This document shows, piece by piece, positions 1 to 10,200 of a DNA stretch of 20,735 bases (position 1 is the first letter of the stretch; each line of letters opens with the position of its first letter). The stretch lies in contig JBHJMP010000009.1 of assembly GCA_043381765.1 (NCBI GenBank), forward strand, positions 1 through 20,735. The letters are read 5' to 3'. The translations under genes were made by a program, and so were the position numbers. Origin of the DNA: Collodictyon triciliatum. Lineage: Eukaryota > CRuMs. The notes under the pieces were generated by a model, which saw only the letters and a list, made by a program, of their open reading frames with translations, was not told the origin of the DNA and did no database searches.

Positions 1-341
1 AACAAAAAAACATAAAAGAAAAAAACATAAAAACAAAAAACATAAAACAAAAAAACATAAAACAAAAAAACATAAAACAAAAAAACATAAAACATAAAAC
101 AAAAAACAAAAAACAAAAAACAAAAAACAAAAAACAAAAAAGCATAAAACAAAAAAACAAAAAGCAGAAAACAAAAAGCAGAAAACAAAAAACAAAAAAA
201 CAAAAAAACAAAAAACAAAAAACAAAAAACAAAAAACAAAAAACATAAAAACATAAAAACAAAAAACAAAAAACATAAAACCATAAAAACATAAAAACAA
301 AAAACAAAAAACATAAAAACATAAAAACAAAAAACATTCAG
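1..341. repeat. A-rich low-complexity tract (AAAAAC / CATAAAA units)
   Basis: The stretch is built from short A-runs broken by C, CAT or GCA, giving degenerate 6-7 base units (AAAAAAC, CATAAAA). No open reading frame or promoter element is visible. It ends in ACATTCAG, which could act as a 3' splice site for the GC-richer block that follows, so it may be the end of an intron of a plus-strand gene that begins outside the window. Confidence 0.8.
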
Positions 342-436
342 CGACACCCGAGAGCAATCTGTTGAAATGGAAATCGCTCGGAGATTCCTGGCACTCAAGG
401 TCGAAGAGCGACGCACAAGCCGCGCAAACTCGTTTG
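342..436 (+). CDS. candidate internal exon upstream of the ARM-like gene
   Basis: This block is much richer in G and C than its surroundings. It is preceded by an AG acceptor (CATTCAG) and followed by a good donor (GGTATGTG). One frame is open throughout and reads DTREQSVEMEIARRFLALKV and onward, a charged helix-like sequence. It ends in phase 1. An AG at 611-612 would join it in phase to the next gene at 613, replacing that gene's first residues and making the ATG at 585 intronic. Alternatively it is the end of another transcript. There is no homology support. Confidence 0.45.
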
Positions 437-584
437 GTATGTGTCGAATTCGAATGCGATTTATATATTCAAATAATAATAGAAGGAAGAAAAAAAAGAA
501 GAAAAAGACAGAAGCAAGATAAAAAGGAGAACACAATTTCCCCCCCTTTATTCGATTCAAAAAGAGAGGACAGATATTTAATAC

Positions 585-2043
585 ATGGATAACAATATCT
601 TTGCACAAAAAGTCGACTCAGTCGCCAACCTGAATGATGCGGAGCGCTACCAATCGCCGTTCCTGGGCACACAGAGTGCAGAAGCGGGCGGGCCGTCCAA
701 ATCGCCGGTCATGCGCACAAAGGAGGAGGATTTGGTCAAGAAGATGGAAACTCCACGCGAAAAGGAGGAGGATGTCCACGTCGAGGTGAAGGTGGAGCCG
801 CCAAAGGCCGATGCAAATCCGGCTCCCGCAGCCAATCCGGTGGCTGTTCTTGTGGCTGATGGTCTGCTCCATCCTCATTTTGATGATTGTGATTGTGATT
901 GTGATTGTGATGATGATGATTGTGGTATTTACGGTGCTTATGATTAGATGCAGAGGGCACTGAAGTGAAATTGAATCCCTACGTGAGAGACATTATTATG
1001 CAGTTCCACCGGTTTTATGCAGGAAAGTAAGGACGGCTGACTCACGCATGCTTGCTTTGCTGTTAGTGCTGCTGTTTTTCTTTCCTTTTCCTTTTCCTTT
1101 TCCTTCCTTCCAAAGAGCTGCCCAACATCCCCACTCAAGTGCGCCATGAAACCACAGAGACCGGGCAGAAGCTCTCATCGAGATTGCACATCTTGTGTGG
1201 AACGGAGGCGAAGTTGCGGTCAACTACATCAGCGAGTCCGGGTTCATCGAGCACTTGGCGCAGGTCATCAAAAACCCGCTCGAGACTCCGGCCACAAAGA
1301 TGGTGAGCTTCCTTGTCAGCCACTTGCACTTTGCAGAAAGGATTCGAAAAAAAACGACACATAGACACATAGACACATATACAATACACATATCAGTTTG
1401 TGTCTATACGCTTGCTGCACACCCGGCGGACTCATCGGGCCATCCAAACACATACATACAGAAAGTGATGCAGTGTCTCAGCGTCGTTGCCCGCAATCAC
1501 CGCAAGAACCAGGACATTGTGCGAGAGCAGGGCTTTCTCGAAGCCTTTGTGGAGTTTCTGGGCGACCCGATTCCCGACATGGTATGACTGGACCGACGCG
1601 GCGTTGAAGCCCTTGACTTTCATCTCATCACGCTCCATCACGCTCCATCCCGCTCCATCCCATCTCATCATGGCACATATACGCAGCGCCGATGGTCAGC
1701 GCACTGTCTGTTCTTTGTTGTTCTGGGCAACGCCGCCAGCCAGGTGCAGACGCGCATTATTCCCGATGTGAAGGTGAGCCCTTTTGCCGTGCTGTGTGGC
1801 GATGAAGTGTTGGAATTCTTGAGAGAACTGTACATCTTTGATGTAATACACGCTTGTGTATATCTGTAGGACAAACTCACCGTTGTGTGCAGCGATAACT
1901 GGGACTTGTGGTCGCACAATGATGCCGAAGAGCTGATGAAGATGCTTGGATTTATGCCTGTGGCTCTCAAGGACAAGGAGAAAGATGGAGAAAAGGACAA
2001 GGACAGGATTGCTGAGACTATTCCGGAGGCTCCGTCCTCGTAG
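585..2043 (+). CDS. ARM/HEAT-like helical-repeat protein, six exons
   Basis: Proposed exons are 585-861, 948-1026, 1158-1302, 1462-1581, 1687-1773 and 1870-2043. Together they make 882 nt, or 293 residues ending in TAG. Residues 1-90 are polar and Pro/Glu/Lys-rich, probably disordered. From about residue 95 the protein is helical and repeat-like: YVRDIIMQFHRFYAGK, ALIEIAHLVWNGGEVAVNYI, FIEHLAQVIKN, VMQCLSVVARNHRKNQDIVR, GFLEAFVEFLGDP. The pattern of a hydrophobic helix plus 'gene neighbourhood' phrases such as ARNHRKNQDIVREQG is typical of armadillo repeats. It vaguely recalls the ARMH1-type armadillo-like helical proteins, but I cannot assign orthology. The C-terminus is charged (KDKEKDGEKDKDR). 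Donors include GTAAGG, GTGAGC and GTATGA. The exon 1/2 junction (GTCTGC donor at 862, TAG acceptor at 947) is the weakest. If it is not spliced, the frame ends at 947 after an Asp-Cys repeat. The 3' end converges on the DOCK gene. Confidence 0.75.
885..933 (+). repeat. GATTGT hexanucleotide repeat in a presumed intron
   Basis: About five GATTGT units run into GATGATGATGATTGT. In the frame of the preceding exon they would encode alternating Asp-Cys and then an Asp run, ending at TAG 945-947. I place the tract in a short intron (862-947) because the downstream sequence resumes a helical-repeat protein in a compatible phase. Confidence 0.6.
1076..1110 (+). repeat. TTTTCC polypyrimidine tract in intron 2 of the ARM-like gene
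   Basis: The sense strand shows tandem TTTTCC/TTCC units within the intron at 1027-1157. The acceptor is CCACAG at 1152-1157. The tract is pyrimidine-rich in the orientation of its host gene, as are most intronic microsatellites in the window. Confidence 0.75.
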
Positions 2044-2280
2044 ACGCATCACATCACATCACATCACATCACACCACGTCTCGCTATTTTCCCTGTCATG
2101 CTCATCCCCTTTCATTCCCACATGCAAATAATACGATTCAGAGAAACATATTGACATATATCGAAGAAAAAAAAGGGAGTAAAAAAGACAAGAGCATGAG
2201 GATGGAGAACACTTTCATGTGGTTGAGTGCTTCAATGTTTGTGAGGCAGCTGACAAATGGCTTGCGAATGATTCGGTGCT
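2044..2280. other. convergent intergenic gap
   Basis: This 237-bp gap lies between two converging stop codons: TAG of the ARM-like gene and TGA of the DOCK gene on the other strand. It starts with a CACAT repeat (about 2046-2073). No canonical AATAAA is obvious for the plus-strand gene, and nothing suggests a further gene. Confidence 0.6.
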
Positions 2281-4205
2281 TCAAAGCAATAAAGGGCTTA
2301 GCTCCTGTTCCAGGAAGCGGTATCCTTTCTCCAACTCGGCCTGGAATGCGTCCTGGTCACTCTTGATCAAAAGGCGGTTCTTTTGAAGAGCAGCTTTGCA
2401 GCGCGCCATGAATGTCCGCAGGCTCTCACGGAGTTGCGTCTAAAGGCGGTAAATGAGTGAATGAGTGAGTGAGTGAGTGAGTGAGTGAGTGAGTGAGTGA
2501 GTGAGTGAGTGAGTGAGTGAGTGAGTGAGTGAGTGAGTGAGTGAGTGAGTGAGTGAGAGNNNNNNNNNNNNNNNNNNNNNNNNNNNNNNNNNNNNNNNNN
2601 NNNNNNNNNNNNNNNNNNNNNNNNNNNNNNNNNNNNNNNNNNNNNNNNNNNNNNNNNNNGTGAGTGAGTGAGTGAGTGAGTGAGTGAGTGAGTGAGTGAG
2701 TGAGTGAGTGAGTGAGTGAGTGAGTGAGTGAGTGAGTGAGTGAGAGAGAGAGAGTGAGTGAGTGAGTGAGTGAGTGAGTGAGTGAGTGAGTGAGTGAGTG
2801 AGTGAGTATATGATTATCGAGCGAATGGTACTTACAACTTCCTCAAAGGGATACTTGTGGGGCGTATCGAGAAACCCGTGCGCTATGGCGAGGACACCCG
2901 CGTTCACCTCTGACATTACCGATATTTAATGATAACCAGCGGTATACAAATAATAACCTTTTCTCGCGAAAATATCTGTTTTAAATTCATGTGCTTGCAT
3001 ATAACAAATAATAATAATTTATGTTACTTTCATAATGTTGGAGTGAAGAAGTAAAAATTGGACATACGGACGAGGACACTTCCTTGTAGCAGACTCTGTA
3101 GGTTCTTGACAGATATTTCATGGGACGAAAGTTCCTTCTGGATTTGCGCGTTGCGTCTTTGGATGGTCTCGATGGAGTTTGCAAGGGGAGTGAGTTCGAT
3201 CTGCAAAGTTTGGATTCTTCAGATATCACAAAAAACAAAAAAAACAAAAAAAACAAAAAACCAGGCTTTCGGCTATTCTCTTCTTTTCTTATTTGGGAGA
3301 TGGATTGAGATGAGCCACCGTGTAATGTAAGTCCAATCAATTGCATGAGAGAAAAATGAATGAAAAGAAGATATCATTGAAATGACTAAACCTCGTATTT
3401 GTCAACCACTAGTTGCCGTGTAAGCAGGAACGGGAACGGGTTCTCTACAGAAATAATTGTCTTTCGTTTGTATTGGTCAATAACAGACTCTGCCTGAGTC
3501 GACCCGGATGCAGTGAAGGGTGTCTCGAAGATAAATTGCGCTTGGAAGAGAAAAAAAAAGTTAAAAATAAGTGAAGCATCATAACATATTTATAATAATT
3601 ACATCACTGGTATCGGCAAGTGAAATTGAATTGTGGATTATGTATATATCTATAAATCGAGGTAAAAACATGATGAAAACAGCAAAGTTAGTTTCTATCA
3701 TATTCCTCGACATCACCAATAAACGGTGAATTAATTAGTGATATTTAGCGAACCCAATGAGCTCGAATAATCAAAGATTTGGTTTTCTAACTGGTGATTC
3801 AAATCATGTCGGTATAAAATGACAGAAAATGAGGAACGGTTAATATATACTTACTGACATGGTTGCATCTCTCATACGCACTCTGTCGCCTTCGGTCCTC
3901 GTTTTCGCTGAAGAAGATTTCCAAAGAAGTAATCTGCAAATATAGTTTGTCTTCCTGCAATGTCCTCAAATCGACAACGCGAGAGTCTGGAAATACGATG
4001 GGAATTTGTTTGTATTTCTTTTCCACTTGGCGCTGATGTGTGGATAGTTATGTTTGGGTTAGAAGGAAAAAGTCGGTAAATAATGATTTGCTTTCTATAA
4101 GGTAAACCACTACATTTTTTTATTACCATAAAATTTGGATAATGCAGCTTATTATAAAAAAAGAAAAGAGAAAAGAAAAGAAAAGAAAAGAAAAGAAAAG
4201 AAAAG

Positions 4206-4237
<32 letters not shown>

Positions 4238-7200
4238 GAAAAAAGAAAAGAGAAAAGAAAAGAGAAAAAGAAAAAAAGAAAAAAAGAAAAAAGAAAAAAA
4301 GAAAAGAAAAAAGAAAAGAAAAAAGAAAAGAAAAAGAAAACAAAAAAGAAAACAAAAAAGAAAACAAAAAAGAAAACAAAAAAGAAAAGAAAAGAAGAAA
4401 AAACCTTCAGCCGTTCAGTAATCTCTGGTAGCATTGTGATTTTCGGTTCTTTATAAACATACTCTTTTGTGTCTATTTCTCGAAACGCTTTCCCATAAAA
4501 TCCTACTCGATAGTAGGTACCAAAGGCACGAAAGGTTTTTTGCTGTAAAATATTAACACGCGTTACCACCATATTATGTTTTATGGCATATTCTTTTGTA
4601 AAAACGCGCATTTCAAATTTTTTTTTTTCAAAAATGAATGGCCTCTCCTAAATAAAAAATTATTTCTTACTGCGTCCATGATTTTTTTGTAAATGTCCGT
4701 AAATTGGGCATGCGTTTGGCAGAGATCTACAAAATGATATTTATTTACAAAACATGACAACAAAATATTCGGCCATTTAAAGACCCATGTTAATTAATCT
4801 TATGATTTCCAAAGGTTCTAAAAAAAAAAAAATAGAAGCTTCATTCAAAATCAGGCAATTTAAAATTCATACTCATGTAGTCCTTCTTTTGTGCATACAA
4901 GTCCAGGAGCTGATGTAAAATGTCTGGGCATGCTTCATAAAGCTCAGCCTGATAATCCATTGCACAAAATGTGTTAATGACATCAGGAAATATTATTAAA
5001 GATGACTTAAATAATTAGAAGTAAAAGAAGACAAATAAAATATTCTACACAAAAATTGAAAAATCAATAGTCTAAAAAATAAATTAAAAATGATAAACAA
5101 TAAATGAAACGATTAAAGGATAAAAGGATAAAAGGATAAAAGGATAAAAGGATAAAAGGATAAAAGGATTAAAGGATTAAAGGATTAAAGGATTAAAGGA
5201 TTAAAGGATTAAAGGATTAAAGGATTAAAGGATTAAAGGATTAAAGGATAAAAGGATAAAAGGATAAAAAAAAAAACCTTCTCAAGAAAGGAAACAGAGT
5301 CTTTCAAACTTCGAAGAGTTCCTTCCCTAGAAAATGCATGCCCAAGCAGGCCCTAATGCGAAAAGAAAGTGAAATAATGGTTAAGATTTCGGAAAATCGC
5401 TTCATCAGCATGATAAATCCTTTTCGAGTTATACTTCCGACTATTTATTCATTTATTTATAAACTTTCTCCCAATTCATATATCACTGAGTCAATATTTT
5501 TCTTTCTCACTTTTTTCTCTTGAAAATACCAAAAAAAAAAAAATGAAGAAAAAAGCACCTCTGAAAGTAGATTTTGAACATCAACTTCTTCCGGGGCGGA
5601 TGGAGCTCCTATGCTGAGTCTCCTGGCACTAACAGATCCCTGTGACAAGCGACGGCGAATAGAGCCTCTGGAAAATGTAAAAATGTAAAAATGTAAGAAT
5701 GTAGAAATGTAAAAATGTAAAAATGTAAAAATGTAAAAATGTAAAAATGTAAAAATGTAAAAATGTAAAAATGTAAAAATGTAAAAATGTAAAAATGTAA
5801 AAATGTAAAAATGTAAAAATGTCAAAATGTAAAAATGTAAGAATGTAGAAATGTAAAAATGTAAAAATGTAAAAATGTAGAAATGTAGAAATGTAAAAAT
5901 GTAAAAATGTAAAAATGTAAAAATGCAAAAAATGTAAAAATGCAAAAATGCAAAAAATGTAAAAATGAAAAAATGTAAGAATGTGGACCAGCTATTTGAT
6001 ATTGATCGTGATAAGCAACAAAATATTCAAACATGAATCCTTTTTGATTTAGCACCCCAATATGACAAGGAAAAAAAAAAAAGAAAGCTTTAAAATGAAC
6101 AAAACATGGCTATGTTCATTTTCATCGTCATGCACAAACTTTGAAGATGCCCGTCTGAGAGAATTTGAGCGACTTTCGCGAAGAGATTGAGACGAGTCTT
6201 GAGTCTCTTCAAAATGAATAGGAAAGTGAATATATAGTGAAAATAACACCTTTTTCAAGAATGATTCTCTCTTTGGGATATGGTATTTCATCATGATTGT
6301 CATAAAAACTGCACTACTCCTACCTTCTTCTTTCATCAATGCTATGTACTGCTCAGGGTTCTTCAATACTTTGAGTTTGAGCTCTGCAACTTTGTAAAAG
6401 CACATTGCAGCCTCTGCGTAGAGTTGTTTCTGAAATATATGGATATTTAGAGAGTGTTAGATAAGAGAAAATTGCAAGAGCATTTTAAGAGGAGCGGTTT
6501 TTTTTCTCGGTATACTTGCCTTCTGAAGAAGATTGGCAAGGTTCTCCAATTTGGATACTTTTATATCTAAAGAGTCATTGTACTGGTTTGCGATGCGCAA
6601 ATGAATATCTGTAGTCGTTTCAAAATCCTATGCATGGAAAGTAATTATGTAATTGCCAAATTAAAGAACATCCGTATTAGGAATTTTGAGAATTGATCTC
6701 GAATAAGTTTACACGTTACAGAGCACACTAAAAATCAGTACAAAATATATTGAACCTGATATAAAAAATATGGGTATAATATGGTAAAATTTATAAAATT
6801 TTCGACAGAAATTAAAAAAATAATCCATTCGTACGTCATCGTTGTCCAAATCTCTGAATCGCACAGCATCTTCAACCAAATTTTGTATTGTGTTCAGGAA
6901 TTCAACATATTCTCGAACCAGCCCTTTGAATTCAGAAGACTTTTGTTTTCCGGATGGGTATAGAAAAAAAGTTAGCATATTCACTTCGCAGGCGGGGGTG
7001 TTGCACAATTGATTGCATATACGTGGCGAAGATATAAAACCAAACCTCGACTGGCGATAGTTTCCAAGTCGGCATCAAATATATACTTTCACGAATAATC
7101 ATGCGGACTCGTCTCCAAACTTCGATAATTCGATGAGACTGTTGGCTTGAAATCCATGTGTCCAATGATGACATTGTCTTGAAGAGCGAATCTTGGACAC

Positions 7201-10200
7201 TTAAGACAGTCTAGAATGTATGGTCATGTAATTTGGTCATGTTATGATTTGCTTGGCATTCTTTTTTTCTTTCCTTTTTCAAAAGTCAGATACTGTGAAA
7301 TCAATAACCAAGAAGCTTTTCAAAGATGAAACTTTACAGACCGATGAAACTGCATTTTTAAGTTTCTTGAGAGTCTCTAGCTCAGGCTCAAGCAATGCAG
7401 TGCGCCCGGGCCTTCCAGCTGGTACCTCGTCGATCTTTTTAATCTAGTGCCGAAAAGTGTCTTTCTCAAAATCTTGCTGAGATGTTTATAACCTTAATAA
7501 TACGATTTTATATTGGTCAATTCCGGAATGATGACGAAAGACGCACGACAAAATCCCTTTCGTCTTGCGATAAATTGGTTTCGATTTGCTTCAGTTGCTG
7601 TTAGTTAAAGAAAATTGGGGTTAGGCCATAAATATTCTTTAATAGGTTAAAAAAAGAAAAAAAAGGGAGTATACTTATTATTTTGCTTTATAAATAAAAA
7701 AAAAAAGTAATATATCAGATGATGGATAAAATACCTCTCTGACAGATTTCATTATGCGCGCAATCGTCACCATTTCATCAGGTGTTGCTGCAGCATAGAC
7801 AAGATTCTGAATCTTGAACAGGAGCCGGTTTGTGTCACTGGAATTTTGATAATGTTTCTTAAAAAATGAAAACAAAATCCCATATAACAGATAAGTAAGC
7901 TTCAGTACTTTCCCAAAAAAGTCATTCGTTGTCTCATGTCACATTCAATTTCCTAGATAATCAATTTGTGAAAATATGCGCAACGACAAAATATTGATCA
8001 AATAAGTCGCATACATCATCCGATGCTTGGGTAAGGAACTTTGGAGATATTTTGACAAACACAGTAAGCTCTTGAATGGCATCGGTGAGGCGTTTATCTC
8101 CCTGAAGAGGGGTGAATAATTCATGCGTGTGAAAGATAACGGCATTATTGCAAATCATTCAGTATTGGAGATTATCGGAGGATAAATACATTCAAAAAAT
8201 GCATATACCTTTATGTTTGTGACCAAGTCGGAACTGGACAAGATTATCATGGATTTTATCGTAGAAAACTCTTTGGACTGCCAATAGTTCACCTGAATTT
8301 GATGCAAGCAGTTTCAGAAATAAAGTTGGTTGGTTATTTTTAGTTAAAAAAAAACTAGAAAACGAGAAAAGGAAGTATTAGAGAAGATAGAAAATGAATG
8401 AAAATGTGAGAAAATCAAAGAAAATGTGAGAAGAATAAGATATATGAACGCCAATCGATGCTCAATTAAAGAATATCTTACAGATATGATATGATTGAGG
8501 GTTGTAAGAGCAAAATCGCGAATGTCTTTCCGAGGATATGATGCGTATCTTAGAATCTCTGATAAGATATCTTGAAGAGCGAAGCCTTGATAGTTGAAAT
8601 AATATTGATTGATGACAGCGATGATGGATACTTTTCATTGACTGCGCTCGCTGTCTTCACTGTATTTAAAGAAAAGCCCAGACGTTTCGACAAGATTTAC
8701 AGATATTGAGACTTACTTCCATATTCAAAAATGTACTTCGAATGAATAGAAATTAGTTGCTGGGTGAAAGTCATCAAGCAGACATAGGTTGACTCGGCGA
8801 TACGGCACTGAGAAAATGTAAAATTACAGTTCAGTCATACTTATTGATTTTTTTCAAATAGATTAAGAAAAGAAAAAAGAAAAAAAGGAAGAAAAAAAAA
8901 GGAAAAAAGGAAAAAAGGAAAAAAGGAAAAAAGGAAAAAAGGAAAAAAGGAAAAAAGGAAAAAAGGAAAACAGGAAAAAAGGAAAACAGGAAAACAGGAA
9001 AAAAGGAAAAAAGGAAAAAAGGAAAAAAGGAAAAAAGGAAAAAAGGAAAAAAGGAAAAAAGGAAAAAAGGAAAAAAGGAAAAGAGCGATTGATTGTAAAA
9101 TATGGAAATACCCTTAGGGCACACGATGTGTAAATGATTATTTCCTCCAATATTGCCAGTGACTCATCCTCCTTGAAATGATATGGAAATATTCAAGCGA
9201 GAGTCGTTAGTATAATCCACAATAAGGCTTCGCATATGTATATCCCAAAAATATGAAATATTTAAATGCACGATTATTGTTTTATCGAAGCACCTCTGAT
9301 GCTTTCGACCACGCTGATTTGTAGTCATCAACTATCCGAGCAACTATTTCGATGGTGCACACATGAACAGCGGTAGAAACGGCCTTTTCTTTTGACTGGA
9401 TTTGTTTCTGGTCCATCCACGAATTGTAAGGCAAGGATAAGCGGCAGTTAAAATCCATTATGAGTCTCTTAATGACAGAGAAAGACAAAAAAAAATTCAA
9501 AAATAAAAAAAAAGGGCGTATGTTTACAAGTTTATCGCTTTACTTCATTGTGGATCGTTTGGCTTGAATCGAATATTTCAGTGCTATCTTTGACGTTTTC
9601 TCTTCGAGAATTCAGGACAAATGGATGCTGATGTGAAATATCGATTATTTCAATATTGTGTGATCAAATAGGGACACATCCAAATGCATCTTTGATTATC
9701 GAATGTGTGAAGTGAAAGGACCTCGAATGCATAAAACATAATGTTCAGAAGCTTAACGAAACGACATATCTTTGTAATATCCTGAGACTTCCACCTAGGC
9801 CGAAATTACCCATTCAAACACTGAAAAATACATGACACATCAATTATTGCAAGTGTGACATTGAATTTACCATGAAGAAAAGACCTCCTTCGGAATATGT
9901 ATAATTAGAAAAGCAATCGATATCAGGAAGTTTCTTTGTTCCTCTCGGTCTGCTATTCCTTCCGTAGAATTGATATCACCTTTCTCAAACAACTCGACGT
10001 TTTCAATAAACTATCGAACCATATGTTTTTGCGTTTTTTTAAAAGAAAAATTAAGAATTAACACAAATGATCACAATTCAATTTTAAAAGATAACATTAG
10101 CAAGAGATAGAGAAAAAGCTCTACTCCTCACCAAGTCAAGAACAGGAAAATACATAAATGCAATGTTGCTCTTTATCTTCATATCTTGGTAACGAAAATC

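Larger units (their letters stand above)
2281..4542 (-). other. DOCK gene block F: DHR-2 lobes B and C, catalytic end, exons 53-58
   Basis: Exons are 4405-4542, 3855-4032, 3392-3540, 3068-3200, 2836-2909 and 2281-2439, about residues 1682-1957. [37 protein letters not shown] and [13 protein letters not shown] are lobe B signatures. The TPFTASG and DQYKRKTI segments follow. [20 protein letters not shown] spans the exon 56/57 junction and covers the helix-10 insert; the valine of QVNAG (about residue 1882) is at the position of the nucleotide-sensor valine known for DOCK9. The C-terminal helix ([13 protein letters not shown]...[12 protein letters not shown]) matches the usual DOCK ending. The catalytic half therefore looks intact. 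Confidence 0.94.
4671..6627 (-). other. DOCK gene block E: DHR-2 lobe A with Ser/Arg-rich insert, exons 46-52
   Basis: Exons are 6520-6627, 6324-6429, 6140-6206, 5559-5667, 5278-5352, 4873-4948 and 4671-4726, about residues 1483-1681. Lobe A is the TPR-like helical half of DHR-2 used for dimerisation in known DOCKs. [40 protein letters not shown] and [20 protein letters not shown] match the DOCK pattern (LMYRIAKGYQ, NHAEAAQCLVH, MYEAVNEVYKVLIPIHE). Between them, exons 48-49 encode a basic, serine-rich loop of about 60 residues containing [13 protein letters not shown] and RRLSIG. The intron after exon 46 uses a GC donor. Confidence 0.9.

Noticed and set aside
2440-2916. Minus-strand frame of Ser-Leu-Thr-His repeats spanning the N gap
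   Set aside because: It is the GTGA microsatellite read through. Only 2836-2909 at its start is coding, in the DOCK gene.
4123-4456. Lys/Glu/Arg-rich plus-strand and Phe/Ser-rich minus-strand frames
   Set aside because: Mostly translations of the AAAAG repeat. Only the part at 4405-4542 on the minus strand is a genuine DOCK exon.
5107-5985. Regular direct repeats resembling a CRISPR array
   Set aside because: Units are eight bases and contiguous with no unique spacers, and the region is an intron of a eukaryotic gene.
5457-6055. Long minus-strand frames of HFYIFTFL repeats
   Set aside because: Translations of the AAAAATGT array in an intron. The real coding part is 5559-5667.
5990-6055. 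Open segment [16 protein letters not shown] on the minus strand
   Set aside because: It looks protein-like, but the flanking exons 48 and 49 join in phase without it and it has no matching donor, so I treat it as intron.
8831-9150. Minus-strand Phe/Pro/Leu-rich frames suggesting a membrane protein
   Set aside because: Translation of the GGAAAAAA intron repeat.
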